Part shown: piece after piece, positions 8,318 to 16,562 of the stretch
Layout: the number at the start of each line of letters is the position of its first letter
Numbering within the stretch: the stretch's first letter is position 1
From: JAAFIP01 sp043721235
GTDB lineage: Bacteria; Pseudomonadota; Gammaproteobacteria; Burkholderiales; Burkholderiaceae_C
Assembly: GCA_043721235.1 (NCBI GenBank)
Contig: JAYSRE010000186.1
Coordinates: 1-64,000, forward strand
Direction of reading: 5' to 3'
DNA: 64,000 bases
Translations under genes and position numbers: made by a program
The notes under the pieces: generated by a model
The model's input: the letters and a program-made list of their open reading frames with translations, nothing else
Databases searched by the model: none
What the model was told of the DNA's origin: nothing

Positions 8318-9391
8318 TCAACGCCCTGTGCTGTGTGTGGGCGCTTGCACTAGCAAGCCGCGCGCGTCAAATAAATACACCTGGGACGGCTGCAGGTACA
8401 AAGTCACCATCTTGCCCAAGTTAAAGTAGTGCACGCCCGTGAGCTGTGCTACCAGCTCGCCTACCGAGGTGGCCACGTGCACGTAAGTGTCTGAGCCCGA
8501 AATTTCGGCCAGCTCTACCTTGCCTGCGATGGCGATATCACCTGGGTGCTGTAGTGTGCGCAGCACATTGGCGCGCACGCCTACTGTCAGCGTGCGAGAG
8601 GTATTGGCGGGTGCATTGCGCGCCATCAAAGGCCCGCTGTCCAGTTGGATACCTTGTTCTACGCCGGTTGCACCCACCAGATTCATCGGCGGGTCGCTGA
8701 AGGCGCGCGCTACCCGCAGCGACTTGGGGTTATGAAACACCTCAGCCGTAGGGCCGTATTGCAGGAGTTCTCCACCGTCCATCACTGCGGTGTGGCCGCC
8801 CAGCAGCAGGGCTTCGCCGGGCTCGGTGGTGGCATAAATAACGGTAGATTCACCTGCGGCAAACAGTGCGCTGAGTTCCTCGCGCAACTCCTCGCGCAGT
8901 TTGTAGTCCAGGTTGACCAGCGGCTCGTCCAGCAGCATCAGCGGTGCGCCCTTGGCCAGCGCCCTGGCCAGCGCTACGCGCTGCTGCTGGCCACCCGACA
9001 GCTCGGCGGGGTAGCGGTCTAAAAACATCTCTATGTGCAGCTTGCTGGCCAGCTCGGCTACCCGCTGGTCAATATTTTTTTCTTTGCGCAGGCGCAGTGG
9101 CGAGGCGATGTTGTCGCGCACTTTGAGCGAGGGGTAGTTAATAAACTGCTGGTACACCATGGCTACATCGCGCTCGCGCACGGGCATACCGGTCACGTTA
9201 TGTCCATCTACCATCACTTTGCCCGTAGTCGGCACATCCAGGCCCGCCATGATGCGCATCAAACTGGTTTTGCCAGCCTGCGTAGCGCCTAACAGCACCG
9301 TAACCGTGCTGGGGCTGGGCGCAATTCCCATCGCGTACAGCCAAGTTTGCGGCCCTACTTTTTTACTGATACCTTCTAAACTAAGCTGCAT
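8318..9391 (-). CDS. glpS: Glycerol ABC transporter ATP-binding protein
   Basis: An ATPase of 357 residues, first gene of the transporter operon. Walker A is GATQAGKTS (residues 35-43), an unusual but valid GxxxxGKS/T. Signature LSGGQQQRVALARAL and Walker B PLMLLDEPLVNLD are intact, so this subunit should form the catalytically competent site. The C-terminal part is a TOBE-like domain. The ATG at 9391 is preceded by GAGGGAGCGCA on the minus strand, a good ribosome-binding sequence. Divergent from glpR across 159 bp. Confidence 0.92.
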   Translation of the reverse strand: MQLSLEGISKKVGPQTWLYAMGIAPSPSTVTVLLGATQAGKTSLMRIMAGLDVPTTGKVMVDGHNVTGMPVRERDVAMVYQQFINYPSLKVRDNIASPLRLRKEKNIDQRVAELASKLHIEMFLDRYPAELSGGQQQRVALARALAKGAPLMLLDEPLVNLDYKLREELREELSALFAAGESTVIYATTEPGEALLLGGHTAVMDGGELLQYGPTAEVFHNPKSLRVARAFSDPPMNLVGATGVEQGIQLDSGPLMARNAPANTSRTLTVGVRANVLRTLQHPGDIAIAGKVELAEISGSDTYVHVATSVGELVAQLTGVHYFNLGKMVTLYLQPSQVYLFDARGLLVQAPTHSTGR

Positions 9392-9550
9392 TGCGCTCCC
9401 TCATTTTTTGCCGTAATTTGCTTGACATTTATTTTCCGTTACGAGCATTGTTGTTCGTTTCTTTTCTTTTTAGCTCGGTACATACCCTGAAAATAATAAT
9501 TTTCTTTTCGTTTATATTATTAGCAAGCGTTCCTAGATCACAATCACGTT
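9392..9550. promoter_or_regulatory. Divergent glpS / glpR control region
   Basis: An AT-rich 159-bp intergenic region that should hold promoters for the minus-strand transporter operon and for glpR-glpK. TTCGTTT occurs at 9454-9460 and 9507-9513, and again before glpD at 1364-1370. Repeated TTCG-type half-sites are what DeoR-family GlpR repressors usually bind. The motif repetition is seen; its role as a GlpR operator is inferred. Confidence 0.5.
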
Positions 9551-10321
9551 ATGAACCCCAACCCACGACAACTCACATTGCTCGCCTTGGTGCGCAGCCA
9601 AGGCTCGGCCAGCGTAGAGCAACTGGCAGATAAACTGGGCGTAACTTTGCAAACCGTGCGCCGCGATGTGCAGCGTTTGTCGGATGAGGGCTTGCTGGCA
9701 AGATTTCATGGTGGCGTGCGTGTGCCAAGTTCTACGGTAGAAAACATGGCCCACCAACAGCGGCTTAATTTGAACGCCGAAGGCAAAAACAGCATTGCCA
9801 GTGCCGTAGCTGCAGCCGTGCCCAATGATTGCTCGTTAATTTTGAATATTGGTACCACTACAGAAGCGATAGCAAGAGCGCTATTGCAGCACACAGGTTT
9901 GCGTGTAATTACCAATAATTTGAACGTAGCCACCATCCTCAGTGCCAACGTGCATACCGAAGTGATTGTGGTGGGTGGTGTAGTGCGTGGGCGCGACCAA
10001 GGCATTGTGGGAGAGGCAGCGGTAGACTTTATTCGCCAGTTCAAAGTAGACATCGCCTTGATCGGTGTCTCTGGCATTGAACCTGATGGCACGCTGCGCG
10101 ATTTTGACTACCGAGAGGTGAAAGTGGCGCAAACCATCATTGCGCATTCGCGTGAAGTTTGGTTGGCTGCAGACCACAACAAATTCCACCGCCCCGCCAT
10201 GGTAGAGCTGGCAACGCTAGAGCAAATTGACCGTCTGTTCACCGACAAGCAACCGCCCGAGCCGTTTCCAGCGCTCTTGAAAGAGGCTGGTGTGGTGCTG
10301 AATGTGGCAGACCGCAGCTAA
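9551..10321 (+). CDS. glpR: Glycerol-3-phosphate regulon repressor, DeoR family
   Basis: A repressor of 256 residues: an N-terminal DeoR-type helix-turn-helix (about residues 4-58; VEQLADKLGVTLQTVRRDVQ, then LARFHGGV) and a C-terminal sensor domain of the phosphosugar-isomerase fold (GTTTEAIARAL; IGVSGIEPDGTL). Lying between the glycerol transporter and glycerol kinase genes, it most likely represses both and is released by glycerol 3-phosphate. It is 68 bp upstream of glpK on the same strand, probably co-transcribed. Confidence 0.92.
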   Translation: MNPNPRQLTLLALVRSQGSASVEQLADKLGVTLQTVRRDVQRLSDEGLLARFHGGVRVPSSTVENMAHQQRLNLNAEGKNSIASAVAAAVPNDCSLILNIGTTTEAIARALLQHTGLRVITNNLNVATILSANVHTEVIVVGGVVRGRDQGIVGEAAVDFIRQFKVDIALIGVSGIEPDGTLRDFDYREVKVAQTIIAHSREVWLAADHNKFHRPAMVELATLEQIDRLFTDKQPPEPFPALLKEAGVVLNVADRS

Positions 10322-10389
10322 ACACCTACATTTAGAAACATAAAAGAACACGTTCGCAACATACCGAATACTTCACCACGGCTTGCACT

Positions 10390-11886
10390 ATGACCTACCT
10401 CCTAACCCTTGACCAAGGCACCTCCAGTTCACGCAGCATTGTGTTTGACCCGTCGGGCCAGGTGGTGGCCATGTCACAGATGGAACTGCCCCAGATGTAC
10501 CCCAAGCCGGGTTGGGTAGAGCATGACCCGCAAGAGATTTGGCGTACCCAGCTGGCCACAGCCAAAGCGGTGCTGGTCAAAGCCGGCATTACTGCGCAGC
10601 AAATTCGCGCGGTAGGCATTACCAACCAGCGCGAAACCACGGTGGTGTGGAGCCGCAAAACAGGGCTGCCTGTGCACCACGCTATTGTGTGGCAAGACCG
10701 CCGGGCTGAGCCTACCTGTGTACGGCTGCGCGAGCGTGGTTTGGCAGGCGAGATTCAGCGCAAAACTGGCTTGCTGGTGGACGCGTATTTTTCGGCTACC
10801 AAGCTCAAATGGATTTTGGACAACGTGCCCGGTGCGCGCCAGCGCGCGCTGGACGGCGAGCTGGCCTTTGGCACGGTAGACAGCTGGCTCATGTGGCAGC
10901 TAACCCATGGCACGGTGCATGCCACTGACGTGAGCAATGCGTCGCGCACCATGCTGTTTAATGTGCACACTAACCAGTGGGATCCCGAGCTGATGGCGGC
11001 GCTGGACATACCGCCTGCCATGATGCCCAGCGTCAAGCCGTCTAGTGCGCTGTATGGTGAAGTCAGCGGCGACCTGTTAGGCCACGCCATTCCTATAGGT
11101 GGGGTAGCGGGCGACCAGCAAAGCGCGCTGTTTGGGCAAGCCTGCTTTAAAGCAGGGATGGTAAAAAACACCTATGGCACCGGCTGCTTTATGCTGATGA
11201 ACACAGGCCGTGATTTTCAAACTTCGGCTAACGGCCTGATCACCACCAGCGCCGCCCAGGCCACCACCCAGCCCGAATTTGCTATAGAAGGCAGTGTGTT
11301 TGTAGGTGGCGCTGTGGTGCAGTGGCTGCGCGACGGTTTGCACGCTATTGATGGCAGCGGCGAGGTGCAGGCGCTAGCGCAAAGCGTACCAGACTCTGGC
11401 GGCGTGATGATGGTGCCTGCCTTTACGGGCCTGGGCGCTCCCTACTGGAAACCCGAAGCACGCGGCACTATCACGGGCCTTACGCGCGGCAGCACCGTGG
11501 CGCACATTGCCCGCGCTGCGTTAGAAAGCATTGCCTACCAAAGTGCAGCCTTGCTGCAAGCCATGGGCCGCGATGCCGTGGCCGCAGGCGGTGCGGCCGT
11601 GGCTGAGCTGCGGGTAGACGGCGGTGCCTGCGTGAATGATTTGCTGATGCAGTTTCAGGCCGATTTGCTGGGCATACCGGTGGTGCGGCCGATGGTGACC
11701 GAGACCACCGCACTAGGTGCCGCCTATTTGGCGGGGCTGTCCACAGGGGTTTACCAAAGCACCGACGAGCTAGCTGACCTGTGGCGCGCTGAACGCAAGT
11801 TTTTACCTACCCTGGACCAGCGCCGCGCAGCTGAGTTGATGGCACGCTGGGACTTGGCGGTGCGCCAAGCTAGCTTGACGGCGTGA
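10390..11886 (+). CDS. glpK: Glycerol kinase
   Basis: Phosphorylates glycerol with ATP to glycerol 3-phosphate, the committing step after uptake. The product is 498 residues, the usual length. FGGY-kinase features: N-terminal phosphate loop DQGTSSSRSIVFD, glycerol-binding TNQRETTVVW and WQDRRAEPTC, central DQQSALFGQACF, and ATP-site KNTYGTGCFMLMNTG and LRVDGGACVNDLLMQ. Preceded by glpR. It completes the route importer, kinase, GlpD dehydrogenase within about 12 kb. Confidence 0.96.
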   Translation: MTYLLTLDQGTSSSRSIVFDPSGQVVAMSQMELPQMYPKPGWVEHDPQEIWRTQLATAKAVLVKAGITAQQIRAVGITNQRETTVVWSRKTGLPVHHAIVWQDRRAEPTCVRLRERGLAGEIQRKTGLLVDAYFSATKLKWILDNVPGARQRALDGELAFGTVDSWLMWQLTHGTVHATDVSNASRTMLFNVHTNQWDPELMAALDIPPAMMPSVKPSSALYGEVSGDLLGHAIPIGGVAGDQQSALFGQACFKAGMVKNTYGTGCFMLMNTGRDFQTSANGLITTSAAQATTQPEFAIEGSVFVGGAVVQWLRDGLHAIDGSGEVQALAQSVPDSGGVMMVPAFTGLGAPYWKPEARGTITGLTRGSTVAHIARAALESIAYQSAALLQAMGRDAVAAGGAAVAELRVDGGACVNDLLMQFQADLLGIPVVRPMVTETTALGAAYLAGLSTGVYQSTDELADLWRAERKFLPTLDQRRAAELMARWDLAVRQASLTA

Positions 11887-12007
11887 CAAAAGAAGCTTTT
11901 TAACTTTCCTGTCTTAATGTGCCGGACGATAGGGTAGCTTGCAGGTAAAAATTCGAGAAGAAGATTTTGCTAGGGCAATTAGCCATAGCAAATTAACACT
12001 GCAAAAA

Positions 12008-12940
12008 CTACATCGCTTTAAAAAGATGTGCAAACAACCGGCTCACCACAAGGGTTTCCAGCACACTGCCTGGATTGTCAGTGCCTTGCAAATGCAGCCG
12101 CAAACGCCCCGTATCGTCCCGGCGTACCTCTTGTATAGCACTGGCGCGCACCAGCGTGCTGCGGTGGATTTGCCAAAACACATCGGGGTCTAGCTGGGGC
12201 AGCAGATCTTTAATAGGTGTGCGGATTAAAAATTCTTTTTGCGCCGTCAGCACCCGCACGTATTTGTCCGCCGCTTGCAGCACCCGTACGTCGCTGATGG
12301 GCACCATCACAATGCTGCTGCCTACACTGGCTTGCAGGCGCTGCAGCCGGGGCACCGGCTGCGCAGAAAGTGCTGCGCTTTGTGCGCTGAGCAAATAGCG
12401 CAATTGGTCGAGCGCGTTTGCATCAGTAGCAGCGGCGGCAGCGGTATCAGCTGCGGTAGTAGCCGTAACAGCAATAGCAGAGGCCACGCCTGCAGTGTGG
12501 CTTACTTCGTTTTTGATAGCTTCCCGTTCAGCATTTCCTTGAGCGATAGGCCTAATTCGTTCTAAAGATTGCACCAACCGAGCGGTTTGCAGGGGCTTGA
12601 GCAGGTAGTCTACAGCGGCATGTTCAAACGCCTTTACGGCATATTCATCGTAAGCGGTAATAAAGACCAGTTGCGGTAGCGCAGTGTGCTGTGGCCATTG
12701 GTCGGCAATGTCAGCCGCAGCGTCAAGCCCGCTCAAGCCGGGCATGCGCACGTCAAAAAACAGCACATTGGGCAGCAGGCGCAGCGCCTCACGCACGGCG
12801 CTTAGGCCGTCGCCCACGCTGGCCACAATCTGCAGCGCGGGCCATACAGATTGCAATTCGCGCGCCAAGGCTTGGGCCAGCAGGGGCTCGTCCTCAGCAA
12901 TCAGGGCGGTGGGATAGTGGCTGGGCAGGGCTGCAGACAT
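12008..12940 (-). CDS. LytTR-family response regulator carrying an in-frame repeat element
   Basis: A DNA-binding response regulator of 310 residues (AlgR/LytR type). The receiver domain (about 10-128) shows the acidic pocket EDE at 16-18, phosphoacceptor D63 (FFDVRMPGLSG) and conserved K115. The LytTR domain (about 200-308) includes ADKYVRVLTAQKEFLIRTPI and WQIHRSTLVR. The linker is long. It begins with IAQGNAEREAIKN (residues 132-144), which is a copy of the dispersed repeat seen throughout the window, then an alanine/threonine-rich stretch. It follows the LytS-type kinase gene by 14 bp and is surely its partner. Targets are unknown. Confidence 0.92.
   Translation of the reverse strand: MSAALPSHYPTALIAEDEPLLAQALARELQSVWPALQIVASVGDGLSAVREALRLLPNVLFFDVRMPGLSGLDAAADIADQWPQHTALPQLVFITAYDEYAVKAFEHAAVDYLLKPLQTARLVQSLERIRPIAQGNAEREAIKNEVSHTAGVASAIAVTATTAADTAAAAATDANALDQLRYLLSAQSAALSAQPVPRLQRLQASVGSSIVMVPISDVRVLQAADKYVRVLTAQKEFLIRTPIKDLLPQLDPDVFWQIHRSTLVRASAIQEVRRDDTGRLRLHLQGTDNPGSVLETLVVSRLFAHLFKAM
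12510..12566 (+). repeat. Dispersed GCATTTCCTTGGGCGATA repeat, copy 1 (inside response regulator)
   Basis: GATAGCTTCCCGTTCAGCAT at 12515 followed by TTCCTTGAGCGATAGGCC. On the coding strand it reads IAQGNAE in frame. The consensus TAA that would follow GAA is CGG here, so the frame stays open. Confidence 0.85.
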
Positions 12941-12954
12941 GGTGACGTGTAAGC

Positions 12955-14193
12955 TTAGGCAGACGGCAGTGGGGTAAGCGGCATGCGCAGCGTGACGACG
13001 GTACCGCTGGGAACATCAATGCCGCTTCCATTTTTTATGCCATTTGTGCCTATCGCCCAAGGAAATACTGAATAGTTAGCTATTAATTCTATAGTAGCGT
13101 GAGGACCATAGCGGGTGGCTAAACGCTGGCGTACTTGGGTGATGCCAAAGCCTTCTGGCGTTTGCGCTGCATCAAAACCTGGGCCTGTGTCACGCACCTG
13201 CAGCACCAGCGCCGTGGGGTCGCTATGGGCGCTGATGTGAATTTCACCGCCAGCTACTTGGGGTTCTAGCCCATGCACAATGGCGTTTTCTACCAAGCTT
13301 TGCAAAATCAGGGGCGGCACGCGTACCCCTGCTAACCCTGCAGGCAAATCTAGCGTGTAGCGCAGGCGCGGCCCCATGCGGATGGCCATCAGTTCCAGGT
13401 AGTCCCGCAGGCGGTCAAACTCAGCGCTTAAAGGGTGCTCTGTAGCGCGCGACGCACCCAGCGTGCTGCGCAGGTAGTCGTTTAAGCGGTCTAGCATGTG
13501 GGTAGCGCGCGCAGGGTCAGTGGCTATCAAGGCGCGCAGATTGGCCAGGGTGTTAAACAGCATGTGCGGCTCAAGCTGGCTTTGCAGCAGGGTAAGCTGT
13601 GCCTGCCTGGCTTGGTGCTGTGCTTCTTCGCGGTCCAGGTTGGCACTGGCCAGTTTCTCGCGGCTGAAAAAGTAAAAAGTGATGACGGTACCTGCTGCCA
13701 GCGACATCAATAAAAAGCCCAGCATGGTTTTGGGTCGACTGGTAATGCCTTGCAAAGGCGCAGCCCCGCGCAGCAAATCACCCGCAGCAGAGCCTGCAAA
13801 ATAGCCCACCAACACGCCGACCAAGACCAGCACGGTCATAGGGCCTGGGTCACCCCAGCCGTCGGCGTAAAAGTAAAACCGCCCTACATCGATTAAAAAC
13901 CAAATACTCAGGCCTATCAGCAGGGAGTACAGCAAGTTGTGTTGAAAAGAATCGTTGCCAAATACAGTAATGGCTACGGCCAATGCCACGTTAAACAGCA
14001 GCACCAGGCCCATATGCTTGGCCAGCCGGCCCAGCGGAAAGCGCTGGGTGTGCGGTGCAGGCAGCTGTGGGGCTTGGACTGTTACCGGTTCGGGTGGTGA
14101 ATCTGCCATTACAGCAGTATGCCGCAGTTGCTGCACTGGTTGCGCGCCAGCTGACTTTTTACCAAGCGTCGCGCTGCGCGCTAAGCCGTGCAC
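12955..14193 (-). CDS. LytS/YehU-type sensor histidine kinase with in-frame repeat element
   Basis: A membrane histidine kinase. After a poorly conserved N-terminus come about four to five transmembrane helices (residues 60-175), a short coiled segment, then the His_kinase domain with phosphoacceptor H210 in QLEPHMLFNTL. The ATPase domain has N-box VENAIVHG (N303), DTGPGF and EGFGITQVRQRL. Between the last two ATPase strands sits IANYSVFPWAIGTNGIKNGS (371-390), a repeat-element copy not typical of the family. The start is uncertain: GTG at 14193 overlaps the upstream gene by 35 bp, while ATG at 14109 would remove a non-conserved 28-residue leader. It pairs with the LytTR regulator downstream. 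Confidence 0.88.
   Translation of the reverse strand: MHGLARSATLGKKSAGAQPVQQLRHTAVMADSPPEPVTVQAPQLPAPHTQRFPLGRLAKHMGLVLLFNVALAVAITVFGNDSFQHNLLYSLLIGLSIWFLIDVGRFYFYADGWGDPGPMTVLVLVGVLVGYFAGSAAGDLLRGAAPLQGITSRPKTMLGFLLMSLAAGTVITFYFFSREKLASANLDREEAQHQARQAQLTLLQSQLEPHMLFNTLANLRALIATDPARATHMLDRLNDYLRSTLGASRATEHPLSAEFDRLRDYLELMAIRMGPRLRYTLDLPAGLAGVRVPPLILQSLVENAIVHGLEPQVAGGEIHISAHSDPTALVLQVRDTGPGFDAAQTPEGFGITQVRQRLATRYGPHATIELIANYSVFPWAIGTNGIKNGSGIDVPSGTVVTLRMPLTPLPSA
13028..13097 (-). repeat. Dispersed GCATTTCCTTGGGCGATA repeat, copy 2 (inside histidine kinase)
   Basis: The plus strand shows TATCGCCCAAGGAAATACTG at 13051 followed by AATAGTTAGCTATTAATTCT. The kinase gene reads it as FPWAIG, a different frame from the response regulators. 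Confidence 0.85.
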
Positions 14194-14437
14194 GCTCGCG
14201 CTCTACCAAGCCCTCGCGCAGGGCGCTGCCTGCCCCCGCAAACCACACTGCTGCGCCGTGAACGGCCAAGCCAAGCCCCCAGCCTAGCAGCGGAAAAGCT
14301 GCCCAGGCCTTGCCGTGCCACAGCGACAGGGCTATTAAAAATGCGTTGACGATCAGGTAAACACTGGCGTGCATGAGCCAACCCAGCTTGGCGTTGGCGC
14401 GTTTGCGGGCAAGCTGGTCAATTTCTTGGGGGGTCAT
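14159..14437 (-). CDS. 2TM-domain small membrane protein
   Basis: About 92 residues from the ATG at 14437, chosen because AAAAGGAATAACT precedes it; a longer frame to 14482 lacks this. Two membrane helices (around residues 18-38 and 45-66) follow a basic N-terminal segment QEIDQLARKRANAK. This matches the 2TM domain, often encoded next to or fused to LytS-type histidine kinases. It sits directly upstream of the kinase in the same operon and may modulate it; that function is inferred. Confidence 0.78.
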   Translation of the reverse strand: MTPQEIDQLARKRANAKLGWLMHASVYLIVNAFLIALSLWHGKAWAAFPLLGWGLGLAVHGAAVWFAGAGSALREGLVERERARLSAQRDAW

Positions 14438-14471
14438 AGTTATTCCTTTTAGGCTAGTTAAAAATAAGCGC

Positions 14472-14927
14472 TTAAACGGCACGCGCTACCATCCAATAAA
14501 TGGGCGGCAGTGTGACCAGCGTGGCAAAAATACCAGCCACAGACCACAGGCGTGCCAAACGCTTGTATTCGTTGGGGATGCTGCCATGTGCCTTGCGCAA
14601 AAGCCGTGCTTGGCGCATTTGAATCGGCACCAGCACGGCCACCCACACCAGGCCAGACAGCCCAAAGGCGGCGTAGCTCCACACAATCCAGGGGTTTGCA
14701 ATAATGCCGCCGTGTCTGCCCGCCAGCGCATGCCCAGCCGCGAGCAAAAGCAGTGCGCCCAGGCCCGTGAACACAACATCGGTCAGGTTAACCAAGCGCG
14801 TGGCAAAGCGGGCCACGGCCACATCATCCCCCCGGTCTGCCACGGCTTTCCAAACCCCGCTGACAATGATGTTGCCTATGAATAAAAAAGCGCCCAGTAA
14901 ATGCAGGGTTTTGAGAGTGGTTTGCAT
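14472..14927 (-). CDS. DUF2269-like integral membrane protein
   Basis: About 151 residues from ATG 14927 (MQTTLKTLHLLGAFLFIGNI), with about four helices. The HLLGAFLFIGN opening and the C-terminal LVTLPPIYWM fit DUF2269 membrane proteins, whose function is unknown. The upstream ATG at 14960 is an alternative that adds 11 polar residues. It lies between the carotenoid oxygenase and the 2TM protein on the same strand, 34 bp from the latter. Confidence 0.75.
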   Translation of the reverse strand: MQTTLKTLHLLGAFLFIGNIIVSGVWKAVADRGDDVAVARFATRLVNLTDVVFTGLGALLLLAAGHALAGRHGGIIANPWIVWSYAAFGLSGLVWVAVLVPIQMRQARLLRKAHGSIPNEYKRLARLWSVAGIFATLVTLPPIYWMVARAV

Positions 14928-15011
14928 AGCTTGATTCCAGGTAAATTGTGGCTTTGGCATGGGCCTTGGTAAATGTGATGGGCCCGCAACGCAAGACCCG
15001 GTAGATGGTGG

Positions 15012-16550
15012 TCAAGCAGCTACAAACTGCCCATGCAAACCCAGCGGCAAACCGTAGGGCAGCGACAACTGCGCCACAGGCCCTTTGGCAAGTGCATTGG
15101 CCTCAAATATGCTGAGCGTTGTTTTAGCGGTGGTGGTGTTAAAAGCCGTCCCAAGTACCCAGCCGCCAACCTGCGTTGCGCTGCCAGGTGCAGGTACCAG
15201 CACATGCTCTTCGGCAAGCCAATGGCTGCCATAGCTGTAGCGCTGTATTTTGTCGTTTGACAAGGCCAGCACGGTGTCGTTGCCTGTTGAGGCATCTGCC
15301 TGTGAGTGGGTGTTTTGCATGAGTACAGTGAAGTCAGTTTTCTCGCCGGTGCGGCGCGTATCGAAGCTGGGAAACTCTGTGCCCTGCAGTCCGGTGTCGA
15401 TCTGCCGCGCTGTGCCTTGGGTTGGGTTGATCTCCACCTGTGTCCAGCGGGCCAATTGGTCTGGTGGCGATTGGGGTGTGGGCAGCACCAAGTTTTTCAG
15501 ATGCTCTAAAAACTTGCCATACCGGGCGTAGCCCAGTCGCACCATGCCGCCTTCTTCCCAAGCATTGCCCAGGTGGAATAAACCCCCGTTGGGCAGGTCA
15601 ATGTGCCGGGCGCTGAAGTCGCTTTTGCGCACCAGCATGGCTATCAAGGGGGCATCACTGTGCCATGTGTAGCGCTCTAAACTGCCGGCAGCAGGCGCGT
15701 TGGGCTTGGTGTGCAGGGGCATCAGCAGAAAAACCAGGTAGTTCTGGGTCATGGCAAAGTCGTGCACCATATCTGCCTGCGGGGCGGCAATGGCGGCCTG
15801 GCGCTTGAGCTGGCCTTGGGCGCTGATCTCGTAGATGATCAGCTTGCCGCTGTGCGGTGCGTAGCCAAAATTCCACAGCGTGCCATCAGGTGCGCGCCGT
15901 GGGTGGGCTGAAAACGAAGCCCCCGCAGTCTCGGGCGACCAAGCCTTAAAGCCTTGTACGGCCAGGGTTTGGGGGTTGAGCTGGGTGGCTGAGCCGCCCT
16001 CCCACAGCGCATACAGGTCGCGCCCACCGTTCATGGACAGCAAGTTGATGTTGGCGGTGTTGAGCACGTCGGGCCGGTCTACGGGTTTGCTATCGGCCAT
16101 CTCGGTGCCAAAGCCTGCATACAAAAAGCGGCCTGCTGCTTCTTCTTCAACCAGCTTGGGCGTGCGCAGCAACACTCCCAGATGGCTGGCTCTGCCGTCC
16201 GCAAAATTGAAGGCCTGCACCATGCCGTCGCCATCAAACCAATGGGTATAGCGCGTGCTGCCCAGCTTGAAGCGGGCTGCGCCGTTGCGGTACAGCGTGC
16301 CGCGCAGGCCAGCGGGAATTTTGCCGCGTACGGGTATGTTAGTGGTCGCCAGTGTGCCGTTAAACCCACCACCTGCTGTGGTGTCAAGCGGGCCATCGTA
16401 GGGGGTATACGCATGTGCAAAGGCAGTTGCGCGGTCTGTAGCACAAGCCCGTGCCAAAGGCCCAAGCAGGCCTGCGGCACCTGCGCCGCCCCAGGCCAAG
16501 CCTTGGAGCAAGCGGCGCCGGTGCAGGCTGGTGGGCACGGGGTAGGGCAT
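15012..16550 (-). CDS. Carotenoid oxygenase (RPE65/CCD family) with Tat-like signal
   Basis: Iron-dependent cleavage of carotenoid or other conjugated double bonds. The 512-residue product begins with a twin-arginine-like leader (HRRRLLQGLAWGGAGAAGLL), which suggests a folded, exported enzyme. The four iron-binding histidines of the family can be placed: SAHPRR (H216), VHDFAMTQN (H263), FHLGNAWEEGG (H326) and GLHGQF (H506). The substrate cannot be read from the sequence; no carotenoid biosynthesis gene is in the window. It starts 12 bp after a DUF2141 secreted protein and precedes small membrane proteins and a two-component pair on the same strand. Confidence 0.88.
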   Translation of the reverse strand: MPYPVPTSLHRRRLLQGLAWGGAGAAGLLGPLARACATDRATAFAHAYTPYDGPLDTTAGGGFNGTLATTNIPVRGKIPAGLRGTLYRNGAARFKLGSTRYTHWFDGDGMVQAFNFADGRASHLGVLLRTPKLVEEEAAGRFLYAGFGTEMADSKPVDRPDVLNTANINLLSMNGGRDLYALWEGGSATQLNPQTLAVQGFKAWSPETAGASFSAHPRRAPDGTLWNFGYAPHSGKLIIYEISAQGQLKRQAAIAAPQADMVHDFAMTQNYLVFLLMPLHTKPNAPAAGSLERYTWHSDAPLIAMLVRKSDFSARHIDLPNGGLFHLGNAWEEGGMVRLGYARYGKFLEHLKNLVLPTPQSPPDQLARWTQVEINPTQGTARQIDTGLQGTEFPSFDTRRTGEKTDFTVLMQNTHSQADASTGNDTVLALSNDKIQRYSYGSHWLAEEHVLVPAPGSATQVGGWVLGTAFNTTTAKTTLSIFEANALAKGPVAQLSLPYGLPLGLHGQFVAA

Positions 16551-16562
16551 TGCGATGGCTCC

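Noticed and set aside
9422..9450. TTGACA at 9422 as a glpR -35 box
   Set aside because: No acceptable -10 hexamer at 16-18 bp; the match to TTGACA alone is not enough.
11887..12007. AAAAGAAGCTTTTT after glpK as a terminator
   Set aside because: The stem is only five A/T-rich pairs with a three-base loop and a short T-run; too weak to call.
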